A stretch of DNA of 33,322 nucleotides, from the IMG/VR virus record IMGVR_UViG_3300042731_002354, positions 1 through 33,322 of that record. The stretch is one strand, 5' to 3'. Source of the stretch: a virus. Shown here piece after piece: positions 17,001 through 26,399 of the stretch. Both the position numbers and the translations under genes were made by a program. Below the pieces are notes generated by a model that saw only the letters and a program-made list of their open reading frames with translations, was not told the origin of the DNA and ran no database searches. Each line of letters begins with the position of its first letter. The stretch's first letter is position 1.

Positions 17001-19281
17001 AGGTATTCAAGGTACTATTGGTCCTCAAGGTTTAGATGGTATTCAAGGTTCTCCTGGTACTGGAAGTCAGGGTTCTGATGGTGCATTTGCATCTCAAGGT
17101 ATTCAAGGAACTGTTGGTGACGCTTATCCTGGTCATTACACTTACATTCTTACAACTAGTGCTAATCCACAAACTAACAATGATAGAGTTAAAGTAACTT
17201 TTAGTTCTGGATCATCACCACAAAATGCAACTCAATTTGAATTTGGTGAGAATAGTCGATATCGAGATGATTTGAGTTATGAATTTAATACTTTAGATAC
17301 AGCTATTTCCAATGGTGATACAATTTACATTTATGTTCGTAATAGAGATTCTACTTATTCAGCGTCTTATCAAGAGACATTTGTTTATGAGGTTACTGGA
17401 AAGGGAACAGGAAACACTACTAGTGGAACATATGATACTTATACTTATGCCGTAAATCATTTATCTGGAAATCGTACATTTTTCTGGAGCAATTATAATA
17501 CTGAATTTTGGTTTGTCGTATCTGGACAGACTGGACCTCAAGGTATTCAAGGAAATGATGGTGCATATGCATCTCAAGGTATTCAAGGAAATGACGGTGT
17601 TCAGGGACCAGTTGGTGCGGGAAAAATTGGTATAACTTATGGATATGATGGTAGTAGTTATAGATTAGTCTTTGGTGGAGATTTTACCACAAGGAGTGCT
17701 AGTGTTCCAAGTCTTGGAAATTCAGTAACTTTAAATATTTCCAAATGGGATGTCGATAATAATGCAAATGTCCTTCCACAGTTTACACAGAATAATCGTG
17801 GATACATTACAATAACTCATGCTCAGGGACAAGATAGATTTTTTATTAGTAATACTACATATTACACTCAATCTAATATCAATAGTTCTACATCTCAGTC
17901 TAACGCCGAGATTGCTGTTTATGATGGATACTATCTTGGCGGATGGCATAATGATAATAGTCATCTCTCATGGCAATGGACCACTTCACCTCAGGAAGAA
18001 GTTGGAATCCATTTTGCTGGTTCAATTCAAGGTATTCAAGGTTCTGATGGTGCTCAAGGTACTTTTGGTATTCAAGGTACCGATGCTTCTGCTCTTGCTG
18101 CTCAAGGAACTGCTGGTACTCAAGGAACCACCGGTGCCGACTCGACCGTGGTTGGTCCTCAAGGAACTACTGGTTCTCAAGGAACCATCGGTGCTGACTC
18201 TACCGTACCTGGTCCTCAAGGAACTACAGGACCTCAAGGTACCACTGGAGAAACAGGTGCCGATTCTACTGTAGCTGGTCCTCAAGGTACTGATGGTGCT
18301 CAGGGAACTTTAGGTTTTCAAGGTATTCAAGGAGTACAAGGTCCTCAAGGTTTAGATGGTGCATATGCATCTCAAGGTGTCCAGGGTACTGAAGGGGTTG
18401 GTGCTCCAGGAGAACTGAAGTATTCGTGGGATTCTAGTTCTGCCAGCGTTGGGGAATTTACTGCTACGTTTAGTAGCGGTAGTACTGGAAATAATGCTAC
18501 AGTATTAAAATTCAACAAACGACAAAATGATGCATTTATCAGTGATGTGAGTGGGAGGTGGGAGCAATTGGATACTGCTCTCAGTAATGGACAAACATGT
18601 TACATTGGTTATAGACTATCATATCCTAATGGAAACGTAACAGATTCTATTGTTTGGGAAGTTACTGGAAAGAGCACTGGTAATACGCCAGGACCACCTT
18701 CATCCCCATCTGTATTTGTATATGCAGTATCTAAAGCATGGGGTAATGGTTCATCTTCCTTTGGTAACTATACTGGTAGACTTAATTTATTTTCCATCAT
18801 TCTTGAAGGTATTCAAGGTGTTCAGGGTGTAACTGGTGCTGGAATTCAAGGTATAACTGGTACTCAAGGTGCTGATGGTATTCAAGGTAATGATGGACTT
18901 GGTGTTCAAGGTGCAGATGGTGCGTATGCATCCATTGGTCTGCAAGGAATTACTGGTGCAGGACTTCAGGGTTCTGATGGAGCTCAAGGTATTCAAGGAA
19001 TAGTTGGTGCTGACTCTATCGTACCTGGTCCTCAAGGAACTACTGGTCTCCAGGGTGCAGATGGTCCTCAAGGAACTGCTGGAACTATTGGAATTGATGG
19101 AGATCCAGGATCTCAAGGTACTGATGGTATTCAGGGTATTATAGGAGTTCAGGGTAATCTAGGTACTCAAGGTTTAGATGGTGCATTTGCATCTCAGGGT
19201 GCTCAGGGAACTACTGGTGGTGCTGGTGCTGCTGGAGGAGTCAGTTTTGCATTAGCGGTTGCGCTCGCTGCTGCTTTATAA
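14014..19281 (+). CDS. Giant collagen-like tail fibre with cupredoxin-like domain
   Basis: This 1755-residue protein has many Gly-X-Y blocks (GTQ, GLQ, GIQ, GAQ triplets), which in known phage and bacterial proteins form collagen-like triple helices without hydroxyproline. Collagen blocks alternate with globular domains. Residues 160-266 are cupredoxin-like (H201, C251-x2-H254-x2-M257). Two copies of an FGGATFDYTF domain lie at about 15022-15393 and 16628-17000. A separate beta domain follows ALTVQQIQGAGG. Two copies of a domain ending EVTGK(G/S)TGNT lie at about 17116-17520 and 18406-18800. The unit GADSTVAGPQG recurs many times. The C-terminus is hydrophobic (VSFALAVALAAAL), like the ends of two other fibres here. 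It is probably a long flexible trimeric fibre. Confidence 0.92.
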   Translation: MGYNGKKPVRLEVEVYDSRGNAGAASSILVSTGAGVSWTAPYDAGLQGIQGLQGPQGTQGTQGLQGLQGIQGLQGSQGTQGSQGTTGTQGFYGTQGLTGLTGADSTVAGPQGTVGFQGVQGPQGTQGTQGAQGTQGSQGTQGTQGTQGSQGIIGSQPIAQTYTITVAGGVFYIDGVQQDTLYLLRGQKYVFDQSDSSNSSHPFYFSTTSDGTHNSGTQYTDGWTYTGSAGTDGEGILIVPYDAPDTLYYYCGNHSGMGGSSVVKDLNADSLQGTQGTQGLQGAQGAQGLQGSQGTTGAQGLQGTQGTQGSQGTQGVQGETGTQGFIGSQGVQGIVGSFGGATFDYTFTTSTSGDPGQGKLGFNNANVTLATTLLIDDVDGTPVDIQTYLRTIDDSSSTIKGHFKISNKLDASDFAFFTISSVTEQSGYFEVSCAYVSGPSTSFSNNEEIIITFARTGDKGDTGLQGTVGTQGADGIQGFYGTQGTDGLQGTIGETGADSTVAGPQGLDGVQGTTGSGLQGSTGTQGADGTQGTDGLQGTTGTGLQGTTGTQGITGTQGTNGLQGTIGETGADSTVAGPQGTTGTQGTDGLQGTTGSGLQGSTGTQGATGTQGTNGLQGITGETGADSTVAGPQGTTGTQGTDGLQGITGSDGADSTVPGPQGTTGTQGTDGLQGTTGETGADSTVAGPQGTDGLQGTTGASVQGTTGADSTVAGPQGTDGAQGTSGSDGSDGGAGPQGTDGTQGPEGTGTALTVQQIQGAGGTVDVSVANVNTIQFDQQSGFAVTDNGGGEVFINFGSAFNPWYLKAESGGYVSGGTLDAEGEEELQFVAGNGIQLISNTTSSPKELKIALNGSVGGSGNQGADGAQGSDGSFGGATFDYTFDSATANQNPGSGNLRLNNSNLPSATILYISSTDDSSTNISNYLNTVDDSTSTIKGHLKISNKSDPDNFVLYTISALSFSSYYIISVQFVSGSVTTFSDTDVLITFARTGDKGDIGIQGTIGPQGLDGIQGSPGTGSQGSDGAFASQGIQGTVGDAYPGHYTYILTTSANPQTNNDRVKVTFSSGSSPQNATQFEFGENSRYRDDLSYEFNTLDTAISNGDTIYIYVRNRDSTYSASYQETFVYEVTGKGTGNTTSGTYDTYTYAVNHLSGNRTFFWSNYNTEFWFVVSGQTGPQGIQGNDGAYASQGIQGNDGVQGPVGAGKIGITYGYDGSSYRLVFGGDFTTRSASVPSLGNSVTLNISKWDVDNNANVLPQFTQNNRGYITITHAQGQDRFFISNTTYYTQSNINSSTSQSNAEIAVYDGYYLGGWHNDNSHLSWQWTTSPQEEVGIHFAGSIQGIQGSDGAQGTFGIQGTDASALAAQGTAGTQGTTGADSTVVGPQGTTGSQGTIGADSTVPGPQGTTGPQGTTGETGADSTVAGPQGTDGAQGTLGFQGIQGVQGPQGLDGAYASQGVQGTEGVGAPGELKYSWDSSSASVGEFTATFSSGSTGNNATVLKFNKRQNDAFISDVSGRWEQLDTALSNGQTCYIGYRLSYPNGNVTDSIVWEVTGKSTGNTPGPPSSPSVFVYAVSKAWGNGSSSFGNYTGRLNLFSIILEGIQGVQGVTGAGIQGITGTQGADGIQGNDGLGVQGADGAYASIGLQGITGAGLQGSDGAQGIQGIVGADSIVPGPQGTTGLQGADGPQGTAGTIGIDGDPGSQGTDGIQGIIGVQGNLGTQGLDGAFASQGAQGTTGGAGAAGGVSFALAVALAAAL
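14146..19240 (+). repeat. 9-bp-periodic collagen-coding repeats
   Basis: Blocks of GGN-NNN-CAA/CAG codons run at about 14146-14480, 14824-15020, 15385-16260, 16588-16632, 16984-17120, 17524-17622, 18025-18415 and 18805-19240. Longer near-identical units also occur, for example about 51 bases shared by 15721-15771 and 15883-15933, 162 bases apart. Such DNA is prone to slippage and recombination in multiples of 9 bases, which changes fibre length without breaking frame. Confidence 0.9.
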
Positions 19282-19284
19282 ATA
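19277..19284 (+). promoter_or_regulatory. T4-type late promoter (TATAAATA)
   Basis: This exact TATAAATA contains the TAA stop of the collagen-like fibre (19279-19281) and lies 27 bases before the next start. Confidence 0.75.
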
Positions 19285-19311
19285 TAAAAAAAGAATCCAT
19301 TTGGTAATATA

Positions 19312-22300
19312 ATGGCAAAGAAATTAGTACATAATTATACTTTTGATGCCTCGGCACAAACAATAAAGATAAGGGGTAGATATTTAACCAGAGCTCTTAT
19401 TCTTATTACCAATGTTACCGATAACATAATTATCTACAACTTTGCTGATGCAACTGCTGGAGCAACCTCAGTTACTTATGATTCTGATGCAGATGAAACT
19501 ACAATAACTTTATCTTACAATACTACATCTATGAGCGATTCTGATGAACTTCAGATTCTCTTAGATGAACAAGAAACGACAATCGAACCTGGAGAATCTA
19601 TTGTAGATCCAGTTCATAAGATGAGGGTTTCTAACCCAGAGAACCTTATTGATACTGACTTTGAGTATGGTCTACAACCAACCAAGTGGGAAACAATTGA
19701 GTTAGTTAGTAATATTCCTTCAGTATATACAAGGGATAGTGGTGTCTCAATTGGGGGCATATTGTCTGTAGAATCGTTGAATAATTCTAGAACTGTAACT
19801 GTAACTACTTCTATTGACCATGATCTTTCTCTTGGAGACCCAATTGAAGTTCAAGGATTAAAGTCAAGAACAGCGCAAGGAAAGTATATTGTTACTGCTG
19901 TTGTAAGTACAACAGTATTTACATATGAAGCAAACGAAAATCAATCCAGTACTGGAGATATTTCTTCTGCATACACTACAATTATTCCGGGATCTTTCTT
20001 TTCGGGATCGACTCTTGGATATCAAATTGATGATGGAATTGCTACTGACAATGCATCTCCTTCAACATTAACTTTTACTGCTGATCATAGAACCTCAATT
20101 AGTAGTGGTACAAGTTTATACATAACGAATACTGTTGGTAAGCAAGAATTTGATATTGCAAATACAAGTGCTACAGCACCGGATGGAGCTAGTTATGTTT
20201 CTACTGGAACAACTGCTAGAGGTAGTTCTTTTTATCTTCCAGGAAACAATTTATATACAGGACAGCAAATCTTTATAGCTCCTGGAAGTGGTGGATCTCT
20301 TCCATCAACACTTTCTGGAGCACCAGAACCATCAGGAAATACCACGGTTACTAAAGCATATAATTCTGTTAAAACTGCATGTGATAGTATCATAAGCAAT
20401 ATGTCTAGACATGAAAAGATTTTGATGTATCATACTACAAATTCTTATGCATATTATTGTGATGGATCTAATAGATTTTATAGTAATGGAAACACAGGAT
20501 CTACTCGTCAAACACTATTATATGGTGATTACAATGTTCAAGTTGATTATGCCCGTATTATGACCACTGGTGGTTCTACTCTCGGTACTTTTTATGCACA
20601 AAATAATGGTAGACTCGGTGCTTCAATGTACACTGGTCTGCCATTTGATGAGGGATCAAATTTTGGATTAATAAGTGGAAGTTTGACTAGTGGGGCAAGT
20701 AGTCTGGGTGGTTATATTACTAGAATATGTACTCCATTTACACATAATTCATTTACTGATTATCTAATTAGCGTTACTGAAATTAAAGATTTTTCTGCTC
20801 TTGATTCTAATGCTGCTCGGATACAATACTATAAGGCTCCTTTTAATAAGCGTCCTAATTTTTCTACTTATAGAAGTTATGATCTTTATTATGAGGATCA
20901 ATCTCCAAACAATGCTGGTAGTGGGTGGTATTATGTTTGGGCAGCAACACATCATAGAGGTGGATGGAACAGTCAATATCAAGGGCATATTGGTTTGACT
21001 GTTAGATTATGGAACACTGGGTGGAATTTAAATCCTGGTACATCTGGTAATAACATAGGTTCTTACTTTGATACTAGTTACATATCTTTGTCTCACCGTA
21101 ACTTTAGTGCTCATGGTTCATTCTATGATGTTGAAACTGTATTTTCATATAATCCCACATCATTAAGCCAAGATTCCTATTATGGAAATACTGGAACTGA
21201 GATAACATTAGCTCAAATGGCTAGTACTATTGCATCTCAAATATCTGGTGATATTCAGTTTGCATCTTTTAGTGGTGGAACAAATACTGTAAAAGCTATT
21301 AATTTAGGATCAAACAGAATTCAAATTACTGATACTAGTGATAAACAATTCAGATTCAGTAATAATGGAACTGGACCATTAGAAATTGAAACAGGTCAAG
21401 TATCTGGAGCTCTTGATAATTATTATGATGTAAGTAGTATCTCTCATTCGGGAGGCAATAGCACTTTTACTATTAGTGCTGAATCTCAGATTGCGCCAAG
21501 GACACTTGAATTTACAAACTCTAATATTATTTTATATAATAGTGAGTATTATATAAAATATGATATTACATCAGATGGACATGGGATTGTTGATGGAACT
21601 AAACTTACATTTAATAACGTATCTGGAACAAATCCTGGAGGTATTTCTAATGGAACTGTATATTATGCTATAGTCGATGATAACCTTCATTTTAGATTAG
21701 CAACAAATGAATCTAATTGGTTATCTCGAACAAATGCAATCACTGGTACTGGAAGTGGATCCTTTAACGTTAAAATATTTTCTATAAGTGGAAGATCTGC
21801 AGCTGCAGGTACTATAAATTCAACATCTGATAGCAAAGTTATTGATGGTACTGGTACAAAATTCTTATCTACGTATAAAATTGGTGATACTTTCTCAATG
21901 GTTTCTAATGGTGAAACTGTTAATAATTATACAGAAAATGAAGTTGCTTCAATTGTAAGTGATACTAAGCTTGCTTTGCTTACTAATTCTGGAATTACCA
22001 CAACATCAGGAAATCATTATGTTGATACTAAAATAAATGTTAGAGCTGATGGTGAGTTCTTACACAGACCTTTTGATGGTGGTGTTGATATTACTGCTGG
22101 AAAATCTCCAGACTCACAAATTGTCCGACAAACTAGAAAGTATTTCCGATATCAGTCTGGTAAAGGCATTCAGTGTTCGATGGCAATCAATTTTAATCCT
22201 GCAAGACCTGCAAGACTACTTACTGGAAGCGGAACAAATGCTACTTTAACTACAGAATATCCTCATGGATTGTCTAATGGTAATTCTGTAAAGATTTCTG

Positions 22301-23961
22301 GTTCTACAGATTCTGCATATAATGGTACTTTTACAGTTGCAAACGCGACTGAAACGACATTTGGATATACAACAAGTAGTACAATTACGGATCAGACTTC
22401 CTCAGGATATCCAGAATATGCAATTCAAGGATATTCGAATGCTGGTATCCGTGCTGGACTATTTGATTTCCAAAATGGTTTCTTTTTTGAATATGATGGA
22501 TCTAATTTGTATGCAGTTAGAAGATCATCCGTTCAACAGATAGCAGGAACTGCCCGAGTAACAAAAAATACAAATAGAGTTTTTGGAACTAATTCTGTGT
22601 GGACAAAGCAATTGTCTGCCGGAGATATGATTGTTATCAGAGGACAATCATATAAAGTTAGTTATGTTTCATCTAATACTGAAATTCATATTGAACCAGC
22701 ATATCGCGGAACCAGTAATAATGGAGTTATTGTAACAAAAACTGTGGATACTAAAGTTGCACAATCTAACTGGAATATTGATGCTGCTGATGGTACTGGT
22801 CCATCTGGATTTAATTTAGATATCAATAAAATTCAGATGGTTTATCTGGACTACTCTTGGTATGGTGCTGGTAAAATCCGTTTTGGATTTAAAGACGGGC
22901 ATGGTAGAGTTAGATATATGCATGAGTTTATTCATAACAATAAACTGAATGAAGCATATATGAGATCTGGTAATATCCCAGCAAGGTATGAGGCATTTAA
23001 TACTTCAACACCTACTTATGTACCATCACTGTTCCATTGGGGTACTTCGGTTATCATGGACGGAGGATTTGACGATGACGATAGTTATCTATTTACAGCA
23101 TCTGGAAATACACTAACTTTTACTAACGGTGACTCCGATACTGCTGTAACAACTGCAGATTCGGAACTATATTCTGAAAGAGTTGGATTTTTTGGTAGAC
23201 TTAGAAATTATTATGTTAAGCTTCCTTTTGCAACTGCAGATGCTTCTAAATTTACAACTGGTATTCCACTTTATACATCTGGTGGAGAGTTAAATGGTGA
23301 TCTAGTTGATTTTACATCATATGGAGCCGCAACATTTGACGTTTATGTTTTTGTAAGTCAAGGTTATTCCGCTCCAGCATCCTATCCAGATGTTTCTTCT
23401 GGTACAACTGTAAATATCGGTGCTCCTTCTGCTGGTAGTGGTGATGTTGATCTTAATGCAACATTACCATTGATTAGTATTCGTTTAGCACCATCGGTTG
23501 ATAATAATTTGATTGGTGAATTGGGTGCTAGAGATATTATCAATCGAATGCAATTAAAACTTCAAGAACTTGGTGTATCGACATCTCACGATGCAGAAAT
23601 TTCAGTTATTCTGAATGGATCATTAAGTAATCTTGACTATGAAAATGTTGGAACACCATCACTTTCTCAGTATATTGCTCATGATCAGGGCGACACTGTA
23701 AATGGTGGAACAACAATCTATTCATTCCGTGCTTCTGGTGGAGCAACTGATATTACTGGTAAGCGATTAGTTTCTTCAAACGCATTTGATCTCAGTCAGT
23801 TGATCGACCTTGGAAACTCAATTCTTGGTGGAGATGGTGTTTTCCCTAACGGACCCGATATCATTACAATTACTGCAAATGTTATTAACACTGCAGAAAT
23901 TGACTCTGCTAACTCTTTCCAGATATCATCTAGACTTTCTTGGGCAGAATCTCAGGCATAA
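19312..23961 (+). CDS. Very large virion structural protein (1549 aa)
   Basis: This 1549-residue protein is rich in Ser, Thr, Gly and Asn and has no enzyme motif I can see. The N-terminus (AKKLVHNYTFDASAQTIKIRG) is a compact beta domain. A segment near residues 100-125 (PVHKMRVSNPENLIDTDFEYG) reads like the conserved core of a large cyanophage structural family. Later parts contain Ig-like or adhesion-like strands (HDLSLGDPIEVQG; PHGLSNGNSVKISG). The C-terminal part is less repetitive (LIGELGARDIINRMQLKLQELG) and may be the attachment region. It is the last gene of the fibre block and has its own late promoter motif. A baseplate or long fibre role is likely; I cannot say which. Confidence 0.82.
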   Translation: MAKKLVHNYTFDASAQTIKIRGRYLTRALILITNVTDNIIIYNFADATAGATSVTYDSDADETTITLSYNTTSMSDSDELQILLDEQETTIEPGESIVDPVHKMRVSNPENLIDTDFEYGLQPTKWETIELVSNIPSVYTRDSGVSIGGILSVESLNNSRTVTVTTSIDHDLSLGDPIEVQGLKSRTAQGKYIVTAVVSTTVFTYEANENQSSTGDISSAYTTIIPGSFFSGSTLGYQIDDGIATDNASPSTLTFTADHRTSISSGTSLYITNTVGKQEFDIANTSATAPDGASYVSTGTTARGSSFYLPGNNLYTGQQIFIAPGSGGSLPSTLSGAPEPSGNTTVTKAYNSVKTACDSIISNMSRHEKILMYHTTNSYAYYCDGSNRFYSNGNTGSTRQTLLYGDYNVQVDYARIMTTGGSTLGTFYAQNNGRLGASMYTGLPFDEGSNFGLISGSLTSGASSLGGYITRICTPFTHNSFTDYLISVTEIKDFSALDSNAARIQYYKAPFNKRPNFSTYRSYDLYYEDQSPNNAGSGWYYVWAATHHRGGWNSQYQGHIGLTVRLWNTGWNLNPGTSGNNIGSYFDTSYISLSHRNFSAHGSFYDVETVFSYNPTSLSQDSYYGNTGTEITLAQMASTIASQISGDIQFASFSGGTNTVKAINLGSNRIQITDTSDKQFRFSNNGTGPLEIETGQVSGALDNYYDVSSISHSGGNSTFTISAESQIAPRTLEFTNSNIILYNSEYYIKYDITSDGHGIVDGTKLTFNNVSGTNPGGISNGTVYYAIVDDNLHFRLATNESNWLSRTNAITGTGSGSFNVKIFSISGRSAAAGTINSTSDSKVIDGTGTKFLSTYKIGDTFSMVSNGETVNNYTENEVASIVSDTKLALLTNSGITTTSGNHYVDTKINVRADGEFLHRPFDGGVDITAGKSPDSQIVRQTRKYFRYQSGKGIQCSMAINFNPARPARLLTGSGTNATLTTEYPHGLSNGNSVKISGSTDSAYNGTFTVANATETTFGYTTSSTITDQTSSGYPEYAIQGYSNAGIRAGLFDFQNGFFFEYDGSNLYAVRRSSVQQIAGTARVTKNTNRVFGTNSVWTKQLSAGDMIVIRGQSYKVSYVSSNTEIHIEPAYRGTSNNGVIVTKTVDTKVAQSNWNIDAADGTGPSGFNLDINKIQMVYLDYSWYGAGKIRFGFKDGHGRVRYMHEFIHNNKLNEAYMRSGNIPARYEAFNTSTPTYVPSLFHWGTSVIMDGGFDDDDSYLFTASGNTLTFTNGDSDTAVTTADSELYSERVGFFGRLRNYYVKLPFATADASKFTTGIPLYTSGGELNGDLVDFTSYGAATFDVYVFVSQGYSAPASYPDVSSGTTVNIGAPSAGSGDVDLNATLPLISIRLAPSVDNNLIGELGARDIINRMQLKLQELGVSTSHDAEISVILNGSLSNLDYENVGTPSLSQYIAHDQGDTVNGGTTIYSFRASGGATDITGKRLVSSNAFDLSQLIDLGNSILGGDGVFPNGPDIITITANVINTAEIDSANSFQISSRLSWAESQA

Positions 23962-23981
23962 AAACTTGCTTTTAAAACCAA

Positions 23982-23994
23982 TATAAATTATAAT
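23982..23994 (+). promoter_or_regulatory. Possible promoter before the glycan block
   Basis: TATAAATT (23982-23989) is one base off the late box, and it overlaps a TATAAT (23989-23994) that could serve as a -10 element. It is 23 bases or more before the start at 24017. Which element is used cannot be told from sequence. Confidence 0.4.
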
Positions 23995-24016
23995 AGATTA
24001 TTGATATTATTTTTGA

Positions 24017-25039
24017 ATGAATAATTTTGTAAAGCATTGCTTAGACAATGGCGGTGTTATAAAACCACTTATTATTCCATCAGAATTAACAAACGGAACA
24101 GGACTTTTTAATCCTACTGTTTTTATTGATGATGACGGAAGAATTATTGCTAATATTAGACACTGCCAGTATACTTTATATCATTCAGAAAAGAGAGTTT
24201 ATGAGCATCAATGGGGACCTCTTTTATATTTGAATCCCGATAATGATTTAACTCTAACCACTACAAATTATTTTTGTGTCCTTGACGAAAACTTAGATAC
24301 AAAAAATATACTTAAGGTTGATACTTCAGAACTAGATAAAAAACCTTTGTGGGAATTTGTTGGTCTAGAAGATGCTAGACTAGTTAAGTGGGATGGAAAA
24401 TATTATATGACTGGTGTTAGGAGAGATCTTGATACCATTGGAACTGGGAGAATGGATCTTTCTGAAATTGAAATAACGGAGGACTCTGTAAGAGAAGTTG
24501 CTAGATATAGAATTCCTGTTCCAGCAAATGCTAAGAGTTATTGTGAAAAGAATTGGATGCCTGTAGTTGATCTTCCATTTCATTATGTTAAATGGACGAA
24601 TCCGACTCAAGTTGTGAAATGTGATATCAGCAATGCGGGACCAAATGAAGCATCTGGTCCTCATGGATCTCCAAATGTAACATGTGAATCTTTATTTGTT
24701 GGGGAAAAATCCGAAGATATAAATCATGATCTAAGAGGTGGATCTCAAGTAATTTCATATAAGGATGGATACCTTGCATTAAATCATGTAACTTATTTGT
24801 ATCGTAGTCCAGCTGGTAGAAAAGATGCAACCTATCGACATCAATTTACATATTGGGATAAGAATTGGAATGTGATTAAGAGATCTGCAGTATTTGATTT
24901 TATGGATGCAAAGATTGAATTTTCATGTGGTATGTGTAAGCATGGTGATGACTATTTAATTACATTTGGATTCCAAGATAATGCTGCTTATGTTTTAAAA
25001 CTTTCTGATAAAGTGCTGGAGGATTTTATCGATGCTTAA
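24017..25039 (+). CDS. Five-bladed beta-propeller glycosidase/phosphorylase-like protein
   Basis: This 340-residue protein has the signature of beta-propeller sugar enzymes related to GH130 mannoside phosphorylases: NPTVFIDDDGRIIANIRH (residues 32-49), GLEDARLVKWDGKYYMTG (116-133) and a closing FSCGMCKHGDDYLITFGFQDNAAY. The ED of GLEDARL sits where the family has its conserved EDPR motif, but here Pro is Ala. Activity and substrate are unproven. It may act on a surface glycan or on a sugar made by the two downstream genes. Its stop overlaps the next ATG by eight bases (25032-25039), so the glycan genes form an operon. Confidence 0.78.
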   Translation: MNNFVKHCLDNGGVIKPLIIPSELTNGTGLFNPTVFIDDDGRIIANIRHCQYTLYHSEKRVYEHQWGPLLYLNPDNDLTLTTTNYFCVLDENLDTKNILKVDTSELDKKPLWEFVGLEDARLVKWDGKYYMTGVRRDLDTIGTGRMDLSEIEITEDSVREVARYRIPVPANAKSYCEKNWMPVVDLPFHYVKWTNPTQVVKCDISNAGPNEASGPHGSPNVTCESLFVGEKSEDINHDLRGGSQVISYKDGYLALNHVTYLYRSPAGRKDATYRHQFTYWDKNWNVIKRSAVFDFMDAKIEFSCGMCKHGDDYLITFGFQDNAAYVLKLSDKVLEDFIDA

Positions 25040-26396
25040 TCAAAGACTAACTGAATACGTATATGATGTAGAGAATCCAGAGACAAATTATAATCTCGCT
25101 ATTGAATATAAAAATCTTGGACAAACTGCATCTGCAATATCTTTTTTCTTAAGATGTGCAGATCGTTGTGGTGAGAATTTGGATTTAGCATATGAATGTT
25201 TAATTCATATTGGTGAATGTTTTGATATGCAGGGAAATAGAACTGCACATTCTCTTGGTGCATTTAAACAAGCAATCAGTATTCTACCTAAAAGACCAGA
25301 AGCATACTATTATTTTTGTCGTTTAAGAAATTGGCATTCCGTATATGAAGATGGATATCAACATAGTTTAATCGCTTTAGATATTTGTGACTTTGATGGA
25401 TATGCACCATTGAGAAATCTTCCAAATTACAGAGGAAAGTTTTGTCTCTTATTTGAAAAGGCACTATCTTCTTGGTGGTGGGGAAAATATGATGATTGTA
25501 GGGATACCTTTATTGATCTGTGTGTAAATCATTGGGAGTCTATGAATGTTTATGAAAGAAATATCACCACACAATACTTAAAGGAAAAGTATCAAATTGA
25601 TGTAGATACAATCAAGAATAGAAGTAAGATACCTGTGATTGGTGTTCCGATTGTAAATGGTGTACACTGGTTAAAGAGGTTGATTGATAGTGTTGATTAT
25701 CCAGTTAAAAACTTTTTAATTATTAACAATAATGGTAGAGGAGAAATTGATTCTGAATTAGATCAAATACGGAATGCTGGTCACCCAATGATAGATAATA
25801 TCCATATCTGTCATATGCCTTCTAATTTTGGGGTGAGTGGTGCGTGGAACTTTATCATTAAATCATATATGATGGAACCATATTGGATCATTGCGAATAA
25901 TGATATTATGTTTACTCCAGGTATGTTGGCGAAGATGAGTCACTCTGCGGAGAATTCTGATTATGGAATGATACATGCTAAGTCATCAACTGGATATGAT
26001 AGTGGATGTTATGATCTCTTCCTAATAAAAGATTTTGTTGTACAAAAATGTGGTCTGTTTGATGAAAATCTGTATCCAGCTTATTGTGAGGATATTGATT
26101 ATTTGATAAGAGTAAAGAGAGAAAATATAAAATCTATATCTTTAAACATTGATTATCTTCATGGAGATAAAAACTATGAAACTAGTGGTTCTCAAACATG
26201 GAGAACGGAAACGGATCTAAAATCTAAGATGTTCTTCTCTAGGAGCACAAATGAAATTGAATATTTGCTCAAAAAATGGGGAGATATATATGATGTACAA
26301 AATTCATATTCAAGACCGTTCAATAATCAAGCATTAGATTCAAAACATACAACGTTTGATCTGGAATTTGTAAGAAAGAAAAATTTGGGGTTTTAA
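25032..26396 (+). CDS. TPR-glycosyltransferase (GT2-type)
   Basis: This 454-residue protein has two parts. Residues about 19-120 look like tetratricopeptide helices (NYNLAIEYKNLGQTASAISF; GAFKQAISILPKRPEAYYYF). Residues 198-380 are a GT2/GT-A type glycosyltransferase: IPVIGVPIVNG, FLIINNNG, NFGVSGAWNF, the metal-site-like IIANNDIMF (N289-N290-D291), and YCEDIDYLIR (351-360) with the ED expected near the catalytic base. The order matches TPR-GT2 proteins seen in phages and bacteria. It would move a sugar from a nucleotide sugar to a protein or glycan acceptor, and the TPR part may bind the acceptor. It is translationally coupled to the upstream gene and ends in tandem stops just before the next start. 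Confidence 0.85.
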   Translation: MLNQRLTEYVYDVENPETNYNLAIEYKNLGQTASAISFFLRCADRCGENLDLAYECLIHIGECFDMQGNRTAHSLGAFKQAISILPKRPEAYYYFCRLRNWHSVYEDGYQHSLIALDICDFDGYAPLRNLPNYRGKFCLLFEKALSSWWWGKYDDCRDTFIDLCVNHWESMNVYERNITTQYLKEKYQIDVDTIKNRSKIPVIGVPIVNGVHWLKRLIDSVDYPVKNFLIINNNGRGEIDSELDQIRNAGHPMIDNIHICHMPSNFGVSGAWNFIIKSYMMEPYWIIANNDIMFTPGMLAKMSHSAENSDYGMIHAKSSTGYDSGCYDLFLIKDFVVQKCGLFDENLYPAYCEDIDYLIRVKRENIKSISLNIDYLHGDKNYETSGSQTWRTETDLKSKMFFSRSTNEIEYLLKKWGDIYDVQNSYSRPFNNQALDSKHTTFDLEFVRKKNLGF

Positions 26397-26399
26397 TAA

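Noticed and set aside
14311-19116. Several minus-strand frames with Leu-Ser-Thr repeats
   Set aside because: They mirror the 9-bp collagen repeats on the other strand and have no ribosome sites or non-repetitive content.
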